Origin: Cyanophora paradoxa
Taxonomy: Eukaryota; Glaucocystophyceae; Cyanophorales; Cyanophoraceae
Assembly: GCA_004431415.1 (NCBI GenBank)
Contig: QPMI01000641.1
Coordinates: 114,079-178,078 of the forward strand
Direction: 5' to 3'
DNA length: 64,000 nt
A program made the translations under genes and the position numbers. Below the pieces are notes generated by a model. That model was given only the letters and a program-made list of their open reading frames with translations. It was not told the DNA's origin and did not search any database. Shown piece by piece: positions 1-10,960 of the stretch (positions are counted from its first letter, which is position 1; every line of letters starts with the position of its first letter).

Positions 1-130
1 CGATTCCCTCAATGAGACTTTTAGCGTGTTGGTATGTGATCGTTTTTAGACCGCCTGTTACCGCTCTAATAAAGTAACGGTTGCGGTGGTCTTTCTCAGA
101 ATAGGTTGAGTATAGACGTTCACCGCCATC
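1..130 (-). pseudogene. 3' part of unrecognised conserved PLV gene of A, split by element D
   Basis: The minus strand reads DGGERLYSTYSEKDHRNRYF and onward, matching the middle of the 253-aa protein of element B (40719-41480). Examples of the match are GGERLYSTYSEKDHRNRYF, then a TGGLK motif and AKSL(I/V)(E/D)GI. The gene runs off the left edge of the window. Its 5' part lies 10.5 kb away at 10596-10928. Codon 124/125 meets the other half exactly at the GCCATC duplication, so loss of D and one TSD copy would bring the halves into one frame. Function unknown. Confidence 0.85.
125..130. repeat. Left target-site duplication of element D (GCCATC)
   Basis: GCCATC lies directly before the TIR of D, and the same six bases lie directly after the other TIR at 10596-10601. 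A 6-bp TSD is usual for retroviral-type (rve/DDE) integrases of Polintons. Confidence 0.9.
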
Positions 131-160
131 TATATCTGCACTTTTGGAGTATTGCAATAC
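131..160 (+). repeat. Left terminal inverted repeat of element D
   Basis: Begins TATATCTGCACTTTTGGAGT and ends in ATTGCAATAC. The reverse complement occurs without a mismatch at 10566-10595. The similarity of the two ends stops right after this 30-mer. Confidence 0.92.
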
Positions 161-510
161 CTTCGACAGAATCTGCGACAGAATCAGTCGATAAAATTCG
201 ACAGAATCGGTCGACCGATTCTGTCGCAGAATCAGTCGATCGACTGATTCTGTCGATCGACTGATTTTGTCGACCGATTCTGTCGCAGAATCAGTCGATA
301 AAATTCGACTGATTCGGTCGACCGATTCTGGCGCAGAATCAGTCGATCGACAGAGTTGGTCGATCGACTGATTTTGTCGACCGATTCTGTCGCAGAGTCA
401 GTCGATAAAATTCGACAGAATCGGTCGACCGATTCTGTCGCAGAATCAGTCGATCGACTGATTCTGTCGATCGACTGATTTTGTCGACCGATTCTGTCGC
501 TGAGTCTGTC
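161..510 (+). repeat. Subterminal 107-bp tandem repeats of D, left side
   Basis: About three units. The landmark ATAAAATTCGAC recurs at 191, 298 and 405, exactly 107 bp apart. Each unit is built from imperfect palindromes such as GAATCAGTCGATCGACTGAT and CGGTCGACCGATTCTG. The same repeat in the same + strand orientation is at the right end of D. Dense palindromes next to the TIR could be binding sites for an integrase or replication protein, which is inference. Confidence 0.9.
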
Positions 511-950
511 GATCTGTTGTGTTTTTATTTTATTATACTTTCAACCTAATCTGCCGATCCATATCTTAATTATAATAAGCCAGTTTTATATATATTCTTA
601 ATAATTTGTGGCCTGGCCCTAGGCCTAGGCCTCGCCTGCGCATGCTGCATGCGCCTGCTGTCTACGCGTACGTATACTGGGGTCCTGAATCCTGATCGAT
701 ATATATATAATATATACTCTCTCGGGCCCAGGCCAGGCGCCTGCCCGGCTCCAGCAATCCAGCAGGCCCCGGGCGCGCCTTGTGCCCATCTGCCTCTGGT
801 TGCTCTGCAGTCTAGAACTAGAGACCGGCGGACTGTAAATTTAGCTATAGGCAGCACATCAACACTGAATCATGCAGCGTGGGGCCTAGCACGAGCAGGC
901 TGAAGGGAGAGGTACTAGGGATTCACATGTAGTACTAGTAATTAACTAGT
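511..950. other. Single-copy flank inside D, no gene seen
   Basis: An AT-rich stretch (about 511-600) passes into a GC-rich one with CCTAGGCCTAGGCC and CGTACG-type palindromes. It has no counterpart at the mirrored position (9698-10216), so it lies outside the inverted arms. Short open frames here look accidental. Confidence 0.6.
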
Positions 951-1326
951 AAGGGCGAGTCATAAGCCGGAGGATAACGGGTGAAGCGATGCGGCCCGCA
1001 CCAGGTCGTTCTGCACCTCGCCGCGCTCGCTGCGCCATGCATCGCGGTGAGCGAGAGCTCGAATCGAATGGAAAGAGGCAACGCCGGCACGCAGGCGGAT
1101 ATGCATGCGCACCTCGGCGAGGAGAGGAGAGGGAGAGGAGAGCACGAAAGCGGCTCTCCTAGGGCGCCCGGCAGCCCACGACCGCGACCGCTGATGGCAA
1201 GGGCGACGCGCTCGCTGCGCTTGGAGAGTCAATCGAAAGAAAAGAAGCGTCCGCGCCGGCGAACGACCGCACCTCGGCCCGAGAGGCCGAAAGCATGATC
1301 TCCGAGGCGCCCGGCAGCCCGCGACC

Positions 1327-1358
<32 letters not shown>

Positions 1359-4140
1359 CTCGCTGCGCTCGGATCGAAAGAGAAGAAATATGCGCGACAG
1401 CAAACGACCGCACCTGCGCCCGAGCGGCCGCAAGCATGAACTCCGAGGCCGATCCCAGCAGCCACCGGGCCACACGTCCGGAAAGCGGCACGCGCTGCGC
1501 TGCGCACGCCGCCGGCGTTACAACAAGATCAAAGGGCGAGCAGTGGAGACAAGAGCGAGCACCTGGCCTGCGGAAGAAGGCGCCGGGCGAACTGGGCGGT
1601 GGTGTTCTGCTCGCGGGGACCAGTCACGCCCGCTCCCTGGCCCGCCAGCGAAATGAGGGATTGAATCAAAGGAGAGGAAACGAAAAGCACCTTGCTTCGC
1701 CTCCGCAGCCGCCGCCTACGTTCCGCGCGTGCCTGTCAGCGGCAGAACGCCCACTGGCGACAGCCGCGGGAGGAATGGACAAAAAAGGCAACAAGGAGGT
1801 CGACAGCGATGCGTTCGCGAGCGTTCGCGGCCGCAACCGGGCGCCAGCCACCCTGAAGCAGCGCTCTGCGTTTGAAATCAGGCGGGCGACAGGCGGCGAG
1901 AGGCGCCAGAGGATGCAAGAGAGGACCTTCGAGCATCGTTCGCGCTGGAAGCCGACGAAGTTCGCCGCGGCGGCAGCAAGTCCGTTCGACCTGGTTTGAA
2001 AAGCGGAATCAGAGACGCGGGCAGCGCTGCGAGACCCCGGAGGAGCCAACGAACCGAGCCGTTGTGAGAGTGAAGCGCGTCCGCGCGGCAGCCTTCAGTC
2101 GAGGCTGCAGCTGCTGGCAGCAAGGCACATGAAGGCGCTTCAAGGCAGCAAGTTTGGGGTACACGACTGTTGGGAAAAGCCTTGTGAGGCCCACAGCGGC
2201 AGGGCCGCCGCGGCAGCCGCGCCGTAGTATAGCTTTCCGAAGCCGCCTGAAGCGATTGCCAACGGCTCGACCTGGCCCTCGGTCCAGAGCGCCTCCCGCT
2301 GCGGCACCTTCGCGCGTGCTCGCAGCACGCAGCGCGAGGCAGCTACAAGCACGTGAGCTTGTAACCATGGGTCCAGCTCCCCCCGTAGCGTCGTCCCTGC
2401 GCCGCGCCGATCCACAGCTAGATCGACGTCGACCAGCTGCAGGCCCGCAACCCCGCGCTGGGTGACTTCGCCGTGCTGGCCGGGCTCTTAAGCTTTGCGT
2501 GGCTTTCAGCTCACTTACATCCGCAGTATCTCTACCAGACAGCCCCGCGGTCGATTTGGAGGGTTGAGGTGCACACCGGCCGGCGGAGCTCTCTCACATG
2601 TTTCGGTTCATAGCGCGTCCTCTAAGATGCTCACGCAGTGCCTCTGACTCTGGACTGGCCGGGCGCTGCGTGAGCGCGCGGACCGACGCAACCTCCCGAT
2701 CGGCGGTCGCCTCGGGTGCGCCTACCAAGCACAGCATTTGGCCAGCGACGCGCGAGCGCGTAGCTGACGAGGCCCAGATCGCCAGGATGGGTGAGCCGCC
2801 TCGGATCGTCGCAGTTTGGGAGACATTCTTCTACACTGCCTAGGTGAGCCGGCTGGGCCCGTGCGCGTCGCTGACAGGACGCGTACGCGTCGCTGACGGG
2901 GCGCGCCGGTAACACAGGATACCGGAAGACGCCGCGTGAAGCCCAGGGGCTGGGGTGCGGCGGGTGGCGACGCCGCTCGCGGGGCGGGGCGGATCCGGAG
3001 GCGCGGCAGGCGGCCGCGTGAATTCCAGGATAGGGCGGAGGCGCTTCCTGCGGCGCTGCAGCTCGCGGAGGCGGGCGGGCGGCCGGAGGCGCGGCGCGTG
3101 GCGGCGCGGCTCGCCGGGCGGGGCAGAGGCGCGGCGGGCGGCCGCACGGCTCGCCAGGCGGGCCGGAGGCGCGGCGGGTGGCGTCGGCGGCTCGCCGGGC
3201 GGGGCGGAGGCGCGGCAGGCGGCGGAGGCAGCTTGCCGGGCCGGGCGGAGGCGCGGCGGGCGGCCGCGAGGCTCCGCTGGGCGGGGCGGAGGCGCGGCGG
3301 GCGGCGGCGAGGCTCGCCAGGTGGGCCGGGGGCGCGGCGGGCGGCGGCGCGGCTCGCGGAGCGGGATGGATCCTCGCGGGCGGCGGCGAGGCTCGCCGGG
3401 CGGGGCAGACGCTCGGCGGGCGGCCGCGCGCCTCGCGGGCCGGGGCGGAGGCGCGGCGGGCGGCGGCGCGCCTCGCTGGGCGGGGCGGAGGCGTGGCGGG
3501 CGGCGGCGGCGGCTCGCGGGGCGGGATGGAGGCGCAGCAAGCGGCGTCGGCGGCTCGCCGGGCGGGGCGGAGGCGCGGCAGGCGGCGGAGGCAGCTTGCC
3601 GGGCCGGGCGGAGGCGCGGCGGGCGGCCGCGAGGCTCCGCTGGGCGGGGCGGAGGCGCGGCGGGCGGCGGAGGCGGCTCGCGGGGCGGGACGGAGGCGCG
3701 GCGGGCGGCGGCGGCGGCTCGCGGACCGGGGCAGACGCTCGGCGGGCGGCCGCGCGGCTCGCCAGGCGGGCCGGGGGCGCGGCGGGCGGCGGCGCGGCTC
3801 GCCGGGCGGGCAGGGGGCGCGGCGGGCGGCGGCGCGGCTCGCCGGGCCGGGCGGAGGCGCAGCGGGCGGCCGCGAGGCTCCGCTGGGCGGGGCGGAGGCG
3901 CGGCGGGCGGCGTCGGCGGCTCGCCGGGCGGGGCCGAGGCGCGGCAGGCGGCGGAGGCAGCTCGCCGGGCCGGGCGGAGGCGGGGCGGGCGGCGCGCGGC
4001 TCGCTGGGCGGCCGGAGGCGCGGCGCGCTGCGGCGCGACTCGCCGGGCGGGGCAGAGGGGCGGCGGGCGGCGGTGCGCAGGCGCGGCGGCCGGCTGCGCG
4101 GCTCGCGGGGCAGGGCGGAGGAGTGGCGCGGCGGAGGCTC
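951..4140 (+). repeat. Left arm of the long inverted repeat of D
   Basis: From AAGGGCGAGTCA at about 951 the sequence matches the reverse complement of the right arm, which ends at about 9697, with scattered small differences. For example AGGATAACGGGTGAAGCGAT at 971 pairs with the complement at about 9655-9674. The arm has a mixed-sequence outer part (951-2930) and an inner GC minisatellite (2950-4140). A single strand could fold into a hairpin with a stem over 3 kb long. Copied frames between the arms carry no recognisable protein domain, so I read it as non-coding. One stretch near 2430-2590 looks weakly like captured coding sequence. Confidence 0.85.
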
Positions 4141-4145
4141 GTGGG
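2950..4145 (+). repeat. GC-rich minisatellite, about 40-bp degenerate unit (left arm of D)
   Basis: The unit is of the form GGCGCGGCGGGCGGC..GGCTCGCCGGGCGGGGCGGA, repeated with variants every 39-42 bp. It lacks stop codons in several frames, which produces long Arg/Ala/Gly- or Pro/Arg-rich open frames on both strands. These are composition artefacts. Confidence 0.88.
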
Positions 4146-4199
4146 GAAGCCTGCAGATGCTCGCTCTGTACCGTAGTACTCTTGCGTAGATCATCGGAT

Positions 4200-6148
4200 A
4201 TGCACCCCGCCCATTTCGAGGGTGGGAAATCCGAATCTGAAGTTCTCGTCAGCTCGTCCGTTCTCATATGCTCAGCGCGGCGACTTCGCACTTCTTTGCA
4301 CATGATCATGATCATGAGTCTCTAGCTGCCATTAAAAGAATACTGGGTTCCTGGCACATGTAAGCACCCGGAGATGATATCAGCGCCCCACTGTGTATCT
4401 GTAGAGTATTTGACGAGAAGCTCAGGGCTCCCGGGCATTGCGGCGGGGAAGAACGACTCCCTTATAGGGTTTCTCCCGAGATCAATTTTGAGAGCCGATT
4501 CCCAGTCCGCCCGTGCCTTTCCAGCTCAGATGCCAACGGATACGAGTCATTTGATAGCGTGTTAGATAGGGCCTCAACGTGATTACCGGCTGCCGGGCTT
4601 CTATTCGCATTTCCTGGCGCGCGGGAAGGCCTCAAAATGCCCGCCAAAAATAATGGCGACTTGCCCTGCAAAATAATGCACGGCACGCTACGAGCTAGCT
4701 TGCGGCCTGCGCCGACCTCAAAATCAAATCCAGCACTGTCAAGAACCCCCGAAAGCGTCTCATCGTCCGGATGTAACTTGTCAGATAAGATGCTATCCTT
4801 GGTGATTTCTGTCCTTGAGGCCTCTTTGGGGCAAGTTGACAGTCTCGGAGAGCTCGCTTGACCTGACGCCGCTCCGTCATCTTGGTCCGCGACTGACTCC
4901 ACATTTGCACCCCGCCCATTTCGAGGGTGGGGAATCCGAATCTGAAGTTCTCGTCAGCTCGTCCGTTCTCATATGCTCAGCGCGGCGACTTCGCACTTCT
5001 TTGCACATGATCATGATCATGAGTCTCTAGCTGCCATTAAAAGAATACTGGGTTCCTGGCACATGTAAGCACCCGGAGATGATATCAGCGCCCCACTGTG
5101 TATCTGTAGAGTATTTGACGAGAAGCTCAGGGCTCCCGGGCATTGCGGCGGGGAAGAACGACTCCCTTATAGGGTTTCTCCCGAGATCAATTTTGAGAGC
5201 CGATTCCCAGTCCGCCCGTGCCTTTCCAGCTCAGATGCCAACGGATACGAGTCATTTGATAGCGTGTTAGATAGGGCCTCAACGTGATTACCGGCTGCCG
5301 GGCTTCTATTCGCATTTCCTGGCGCGCGGGAAGGCCTCAAAATGCCCGCCAAAAATAATGGCGACTTGCCCTGCAAAATAATGCACGGCACGCTACGAGC
5401 TAGCTTGCGGCCTGCGCCGACCTCAAAATCAAATCCAGCACTGTCAAGAACCCCCGAAAGCGTCTCATCGTCCGGATGTAACTTGTCAGATAAGATGCTA
5501 TCCTTGGTGATTTCTGTCCTTGAGGCCTCTTTGGGGCAAGTTGACAGTCTCGGAGAGCTCGCTTGACCTGACGCCGCTCCGTCATCTTGGTCCGCGACTG
5601 ACTCCACATTTGCACCCCGCCCATTTCGAGGGTGGGGAATCCGAATCTGAAGTTCTCGTCAGCTCGTCCGTTCTCATATGCTCAGCGCGGCGACTTCGCA
5701 CTTCTTTGCACATGATCATGATCATGAGTCTCTAGCTGCCATTAAAAGAATACTGGGTTCCTGGCACATGTAAGCACCCGGAGATGATATCAGCGCCCCA
5801 CTGTGTATCTGTAGAGTATTTGACGAGAAGCTCAGGGCTCCCGGGCATTGCGGCGGGGAAGAACGACTCCCTTATAGGGTTTCTCCCGAGATCAATTTTG
5901 AGAGCCGATTCCCAGTCCGCCCGTGCCTTTCCAGCTCAGATGCCAACGGATACGAGTCATTTGATAGCGTGTTAGATAGGGCCTCAACGTGATTACCGGC
6001 TGCCGGGCTTCTATTCGCATTTCCTGGCGCGCGGGAAGGCCTCAAAATGCCCGCCAAAAATAATGGCGACTTGCCCTGCAAAATAATGCACGGCACGCTA
6101 CGAGCTAGCTTGCGGCCTGCGCCGACCTCAAAATCAAATCCAGCACTG
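4200..6148 (+). repeat. 705-bp tandem repeat, 2.8 copies, centre of D
   Basis: Copies start with CACCCCGCCCATTTCGAGGG near 4203, 4908 and 5613, a spacing of 705 bp. The third copy is cut after CCAGCACTG at 6148, where the right arm begins. Copies are almost identical (one visible difference is GGTGGGAAATCCG in copy 1 against GGTGGGGAATCCG in the others), so the duplication is recent. Copies 1 and 2 each contain an intact 146-codon minus-strand frame (4462-4902 and 5167-5607), and copy 3 has a shortened one (from 5872). I recognise no domain in it, and it may be a captured fragment rather than a gene. Confidence 0.93.
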
Positions 6149-6154
6149 AGAGCC

Positions 6155-7740
6155 TAGTGCCCGCCCGCCGCACCTCTGCCCCGCCCGGAGAGCCGCGCCT
6201 CCGCCCCGCCCGGCGAGCCGCCGACGCCGCTTGCTGCGCCCCCGGCCCGCCTTGCGAGCCGTGCGGCCGCCCGCCGCGCCTCTGCCCCGCCCGGCGAACC
6301 GCGCCGCCGCCCGCCGCGCCCCGGCCCGCCTGGCGAGCCGCGCGGCCGCCCGCCGAGCGTCTGCCCCGGTCTGCGAGCCGCCGCCGCCGCCCGGCCGCGC
6401 CTCCGTCCCACCCCACGAGCCGCGCCATAGCCCGCCGCGCCTTCGCCCCGCCCGGCGAGCTGCCTCCGCCGCCCGCCGCGCCTCCGCCCGCACGGCGGAG
6501 CCCCGCCGCCGCCCGCCGCGCCACATTCTCGCCCGGCGAGCCGCGCCGCCGCCCGCCGCGCCCCCGGCCCGCCTGGCGAGCCGCACGGCCGCCCGCCGCG
6601 CCTCCGTCCCGCCCCGCGAGCCGCCGCCGCCGCCCGCCGCGCCTCCGCCCCGCCCAGCCGAGCCTTGCGGCCGCCCGCCGCGCCTCCGCCCCGCCCAGCG
6701 GAGCCTCGCGGCCGCCCGCCGCGCCTCCGCCTGGCCCGGCGAGCTGCCTCCGCCTCCTGCCGCGCCTCCGTCACGCCTCGCGAGCCGCGCCGCCGCCCGC
6801 CGCGCCCACGGCCCACCTGGCGAGCCTCGCCGCCGCCCGCCGCGCCACAGTCTCGCCCGGAGAGCCGCGCCGCCGCCCGCCGCGCCCCCGGCCCGCCCGG
6901 CGAGCCGCGCCGCCGCCCGCCGCGCCCCCGGCCCGCCTGGCGAGCCGCGCGGCCGCCCGCCGAGCGTCTGCCCCGGTCCGCGAGCCGCCGCCGCCGCCCG
7001 CCGCGCCTCCGTCCCGCCCCGCGAGCCGCCTCCGCCGCCCGCCGCGCCTCCGCCCCGCCCAGCGGAGCCTCGCGGCCGCCCGCTGCGCCTCCGCCCGGCC
7101 CGGCGAGCTGCCTCCGCCGCCTGCCGCGCCTCCGCCCCGCCCGGCGAGCCGCCGACGCCGCTTGCTGCGCCTCCATCCCGCCCCGCGAGCCGCCGCCGCC
7201 GCCCGCCGCGCCTCCGCCCCGCCCAGCGAGGCGCGCCGCCGCCCGCCGCGCCTCCGCCCCGGCCCGCGAGGCGCGCGGCCGCCCGCCGAGCGTCTGCCCC
7301 GCCACTCGCCGCCGCCCGCGAGGATCCATCCCGCTCCGCGAGCCGCGCCGCCGCCCGCCGCGCCCCGGCCCACCTGGCGAGCCTCGCCGCCGCCCGCCGC
7401 GCCTCCGCCCCGCCCAGCGGAGCCTCGCGGCCGCCCGCCGCGCCTCCGCCCGGCCCGGCAAGCTGCCTCCGCCGCCTGCCGCGCCTCCGCCCCGCCCGGC
7501 GAGCCGCCGACGCCACCCGCCGCGCCCCCGGCCCGCCTGGCGAGCCGTGCGGCCGCCCACCGCGCCTCTGCCCCGCCCGGCGAGCCGCGCCGCCACGTGC
7601 CGCGCCTCCGGCCGCCCGCCCGCCTCCGCGAGCTGCAGCGCCGCAGGAAGCGCCTCCGCCCTATCCTGGAATTCACGCGGCCGCCTGCCGCGCCTCCGGA
7701 TCCGCCCCGCCCCGCGAGCGGCGTCGCCAACCACCGCACC
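6155..7740 (-). repeat. GC-rich minisatellite, about 40-bp degenerate unit (right arm of D)
   Basis: Reverse-complement counterpart of the array at 2950-4145 (units such as CTCCGCCCCGCCCGGCGAGC). It is longer than the left array, so the two arms have diverged by gain or loss of units. Long open frames here are again composition artefacts. Confidence 0.87.
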
Positions 7741-9697
7741 CCAGCCCATGGGCTTCACGCGGCGTCTTCCGGTATCCTGTGTTACCGGCGCGCCCCGTCA
7801 GCGACGCGTACGCGTCCCGTCAGCGACGCGAACGGGCCCAGCCGGCTCACCTAGGCAGTGTAGAAGAATGTCTCCCAAACAGCGACGATCCGAGGCGGCT
7901 CACCCATCCTGGCGATCTGGGCCTCGTCAGCTACGCGCTCGCGCGTCGCTGGCCAAATGCTGTGCTTGGCAGGCGCACCCGAGGCGACCGCCGATCGGGA
8001 GGTTGCGTCGGTCCGCGCGCTCACGCAGCGCCCGGCCAGTCCAGAGTCAGAGGCACTGCGTGAGCATCTTAGAGGGACGCGCTATGAACCGAAACATGTG
8101 AGAGAGCTCCGCCGGCCGGCGTGCACCTCAACCCTCCAAATCGACCGCGGGGCTGTCTGGTAGAGATACTGCGGATGTAAGTGAGCTGAAAGCCACGCAA
8201 AGAACCCGGCCAGCACGGCGAAGTCACCCAGCGCGGGGTTGCGGGCCCGGTCGATCTAGCTGTGGATCGGCGCGGCGCAGGGACGACGCTACGGGGGGAG
8301 CTGGACCCATGGTTACAAGCTCACGTGCTTGTAGCTGCCTCGCGCTGCGTGCTGCGAGCACGCGCGAAGGTGCCGCAGCGGGAGGCGCTCCGGACCGAGG
8401 GCCAGGTCGAGCCGTTGGCAATCGCTTCAGGCGGCCTTGAAAAGCTGTACTGCGGCACGGGCCGCCGCGGCGGCCCTGCCGCTGTGGGCCTCATAAGGCT
8501 TTTCCCAACAGTCGTGTACCCCAAACTTGCTGCCTTGAAGCGCCTTCATGTGCCTTGCTGCCAGCAGCTGCAGCCTCGACTGTAGGCTGCCGCGCGAACG
8601 CGCTTCACTCTCACAGCGGCTCGGTTCGTTGGCTCCTCCGGGGTCTCGCAGCGCTGCCCGCGTCTCTGATTCCGCTTTTCAAACCAGGTCGAACGGACTT
8701 GCTGCCGCCGCAGCGAACTTCGTCGGCTTCCAGCGCGAACGATGCTCGAAGGTCCTCTCTTGCATCCTCTGGCGCCTCTCGCCGCCTGTCGCCCGCCTGA
8801 TTTCAAACGCAGAGCGCTGCTTCAGGGTGGCTGGCGCCCGGTTGCGGCCGCGAACGCTCGCGAACGCATCGCTGTCGACCTCCTTGTTGCCTTTTTTGTC
8901 CATTCCTCCCGCGGCTGTCGCCAGTGGGCGTTCTGCCGCTGACAGGCACGCGCGGAACGTAGGCGGCGGCTGCGGAGGCGAAGCAAGGTGCTTTTCGTTT
9001 CCTCTCCTTTGATTCAATCCCTCATTTTGCTGGCGGGCCAGGGAGCGGGCGTGACTGGTCCCCGCGAGCAGAACACCACCGCCCAGTTCGCCCGGCGCCT
9101 TCTTCCGCAGGCCAGGTGCTCGCTCTTGTCTCCACTGCTCGCCCTTTGATCTTGTTGTAACGCCGGCGGCGTGCGCAGCGCAGCGCGTGCCGCTTTCCGG
9201 ACGTGTGGCCCGTGGCTGCTGGGATCGGCCTCGGAGTTCATGCTTGCGGCCGCTCGGGCGCAGGTGCGGTCGTTTGCTGTCGCGCATATTTCTTCTCTTT
9301 CGATCCGAGCGCAGCGAGCTCTTCGCCCTCGCCCTCGCCCTCGCGGTCGCGGTCGCGGGCTGCCGGGCGCCTCGGAGATCATGCTTTCGGCCGCTCGGGC
9401 CGAGGTGCGGTCGTTCGCCGGCGCGGACGCTTCTTTTCTTTCGATTGACTCTCCAAGCGCAGCGAGCGCGTCGCTCTCGCCATCAGCGGACGCGGAGCGA
9501 TCGCAAGCTGATCTTCTGCCTCCTCTCCTCGCCGAGGTGCATAGCCGCCTGCGTGCCGGCCTTTTCCTCTTTCCATTCGATTTAAGCTCTCGCTCACCGC
9601 GATGCGCATGGCGCAGCGAGGGCGGCGAGGTGCAGAACGACCTGGTGCGGGCCGCATCGCTTCACCCGTTATCCTCCAGCTTCTGACTCGCCCTTTG
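6160..9697 (-). repeat. Right arm of the long inverted repeat of D
   Basis: Mirror image of 951-4140. It is a few hundred bases longer, mainly because its minisatellite has more units. It ends TGACTCGCCCTT at about 9697, facing AAGGGCGAGTCA of the left arm. Small substitutions and indels separate the arms (for example around 9490-9560 against 1080-1200), so the palindrome is imperfect. Confidence 0.85.
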
Positions 9698-10216
9698 TTG
9701 CCTAGCAACTAGGGACGAACGACTAATTGAAGCCGCGCGCGAGCGGACGGCGTCGGGCTGGAGTGCGTGCGGCTGCATCCGGGGCCAGGGTAGGGTTTAT
9801 ATTTGCAGGACTAGGCAGGGCTAGGCCAGAGTAGGGATCATATTTGCGATGTGACAGCATGTATGCATAGGTGTGTGCATGCAGATCATGAATTAGGCGG
9901 CCCGCACGATATGTGAAAATAGGTGGCCTGCAGATCAACTAATTTATATAGATGCAAAAAGCCAATGCCAGATGTACATGTGTTCTGGCCCGCCTATAGC
10001 TAGTCATGGGCCGTCAGGGCCTATATATAGCTATATAGGCTATAGTGTAGCTGACCTATGCCTGTGCATGCGACCTGCAGCTGGATCCCCCGGAGATCCT
10101 CCACTAGTACTGGCTCAATATTTATACAAGATAATATACAAATCAATAATCTTAATATGAAGAATATTAATCAATTTATCGACAAACCTGGCGATATATC
10201 AATATATATTAATATA
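9698..10216. other. Single-copy flank inside D, no gene seen
   Basis: Partly AT-rich with TATATAGC/GCTATATA palindromes around 10020-10045. No coding frame with a recognisable product and no match to the left flank (511-950). Confidence 0.6.
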
Positions 10217-10565
10217 TCAAGTATCGACAGATTTTGTCGACCGATTCTGTCGCAGAGTCTGTCGATAAAATTCGACAGAATCGGTCGACCGATTCTGGCG
10301 CAGAATCAGTCGATCGACAGAGTTGGTCGATCGACTGATTTTGTCGACCGATTCTGTCGCAGAGTCAGTCGATAAAATTCGACTGATTCGGTCGACCGAT
10401 TCTGGCGCAGAATCAGTCGATCGACAGAGTTGGTCGATCGACTGATTTTGTCGACCGATTCTGTCGCAGAGTCAGTCGATAAAATTCGACTGATTCGGTC
10501 GACCGATTCTGGCGCAGAATCAGTCGATCGACTGATTCTGTCGATCGACTGATTCTGTCGACCAA
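10217..10565 (+). repeat. Subterminal 107-bp tandem repeats of D, right side
   Basis: ATAAAATTCGAC recurs at 10265, 10372 and 10479, again 107 bp apart, in the same strand orientation as the left array. The TIRs are inverted but these arrays are direct. Because each unit is close to palindromic they also align in inverted orientation. Confidence 0.9.
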
Positions 10566-10595
10566 GTATTGCAATACTCCAAAAGTGCAGATATA
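10566..10595 (-). repeat. Right terminal inverted repeat of element D
   Basis: Exact reverse complement of 131-160, ending AAAAGTGCAGATATA. Followed directly by the GCCATC TSD. Confidence 0.92.
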
Positions 10596-10601
10596 GCCAT
10601 C
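10596..10601. repeat. Right target-site duplication of element D (GCCATC)
   Basis: Second copy of the 6-bp duplication at 125-130. In the gene it encodes Asp-Gly on the minus strand. Confidence 0.9.
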
Positions 10602-10928
10602 AAGGAGTTTAAGAAGGGTCGACGATGTTGCTACCTTCTCAGTGGTCGATGATTTGAACTGACCCTTTTTAATTCCGCGCTTTGCACCGGGCATACGATT
10701 AAGCGGGACTTGATTAACAAGGGCGTTATCATCATGCACATCTTTTGTTGATGCTTGTGTATATTGGTTTCTGTCTTTGTGAACGTCACGATCAATGTCA
10801 CCATTACCATACGCTGCAACACCCTTGGATTTCTTGTACCAATTCCTTCCTTTCATTTCACCATCGCCAACGTCCGCTTCCACCGCTGGTTTGGCTAAGA
10901 AATTCTTAGGTTGAGTCTTGCGAGGCAT
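10596..10928 (-). pseudogene. 5' part of unrecognised conserved PLV gene of A, split by element D
   Basis: Starts at the ATG at 10928 (MPRKTQPKNFLAKPA). An upstream GTG in the same frame is less likely because the homologue in B starts at the equivalent ATG. 111 codons run to the insertion point. It matches the B protein closely by eye: KTQPKNFLAKPA, GRNWYKKSKG, ALVNQVPLNRMPGAKRGIKK and STLLKLLDG. It is basic and polar, with no membrane segment seen. It lies just downstream of the penton gene on the same strand, so a virion or assembly role is plausible but unproven. Confidence 0.85.
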
Positions 10929-10960
10929 TTGAAATAACACAACAAAAATAATTTACAAAA

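Larger units (their letters stand above)
131..10595. mobile_element. Element D: 10.5-kb non-coding fold-back element inserted in a gene of A
   Basis: D is bounded by identical 30-bp TIRs (131-160 and 10566-10595) and a 6-bp TSD. From the outside inwards it has TIRs, 107-bp tandem repeats, short single-copy flanks, very GC-rich inverted arms (951-4140 and 6160-9697) and a central 705-bp tandem array. I see no gene for transposition: the long open frames in the arms occur in all six frames of GC-rich repeats and carry no recognisable domain. D is probably non-autonomous and mobilised in trans. The 6-bp TSD fits an rve integrase such as that of C, but the TIR sequence is unlike those of A, B or C. 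A Foldback-type or MITE-like origin is an alternative. Confidence 0.85.

Noticed and set aside
161-510. CRISPR-like regular repeats
   Set aside because: Units are contiguous 107-bp tandem copies with no unique spacers; no cas genes and a eukaryotic setting.
2722-4325. Long open frames of 330-490 codons on both strands, rich in Arg/Ala/Gly/Pro
   Set aside because: They lie in a GC-rich 40-bp minisatellite without stop codons in any frame and have no domain; the mirror-image array gives the same kind of frames.
6134-8101. Open frames of up to 610 codons in the right arm of D
   Set aside because: Same composition artefact as in the left arm; overlapping on both strands.
951-9697. The inverted-arm block of D as a separate element nested in D
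   Set aside because: No clear target duplication at its edges; kept as part of D.
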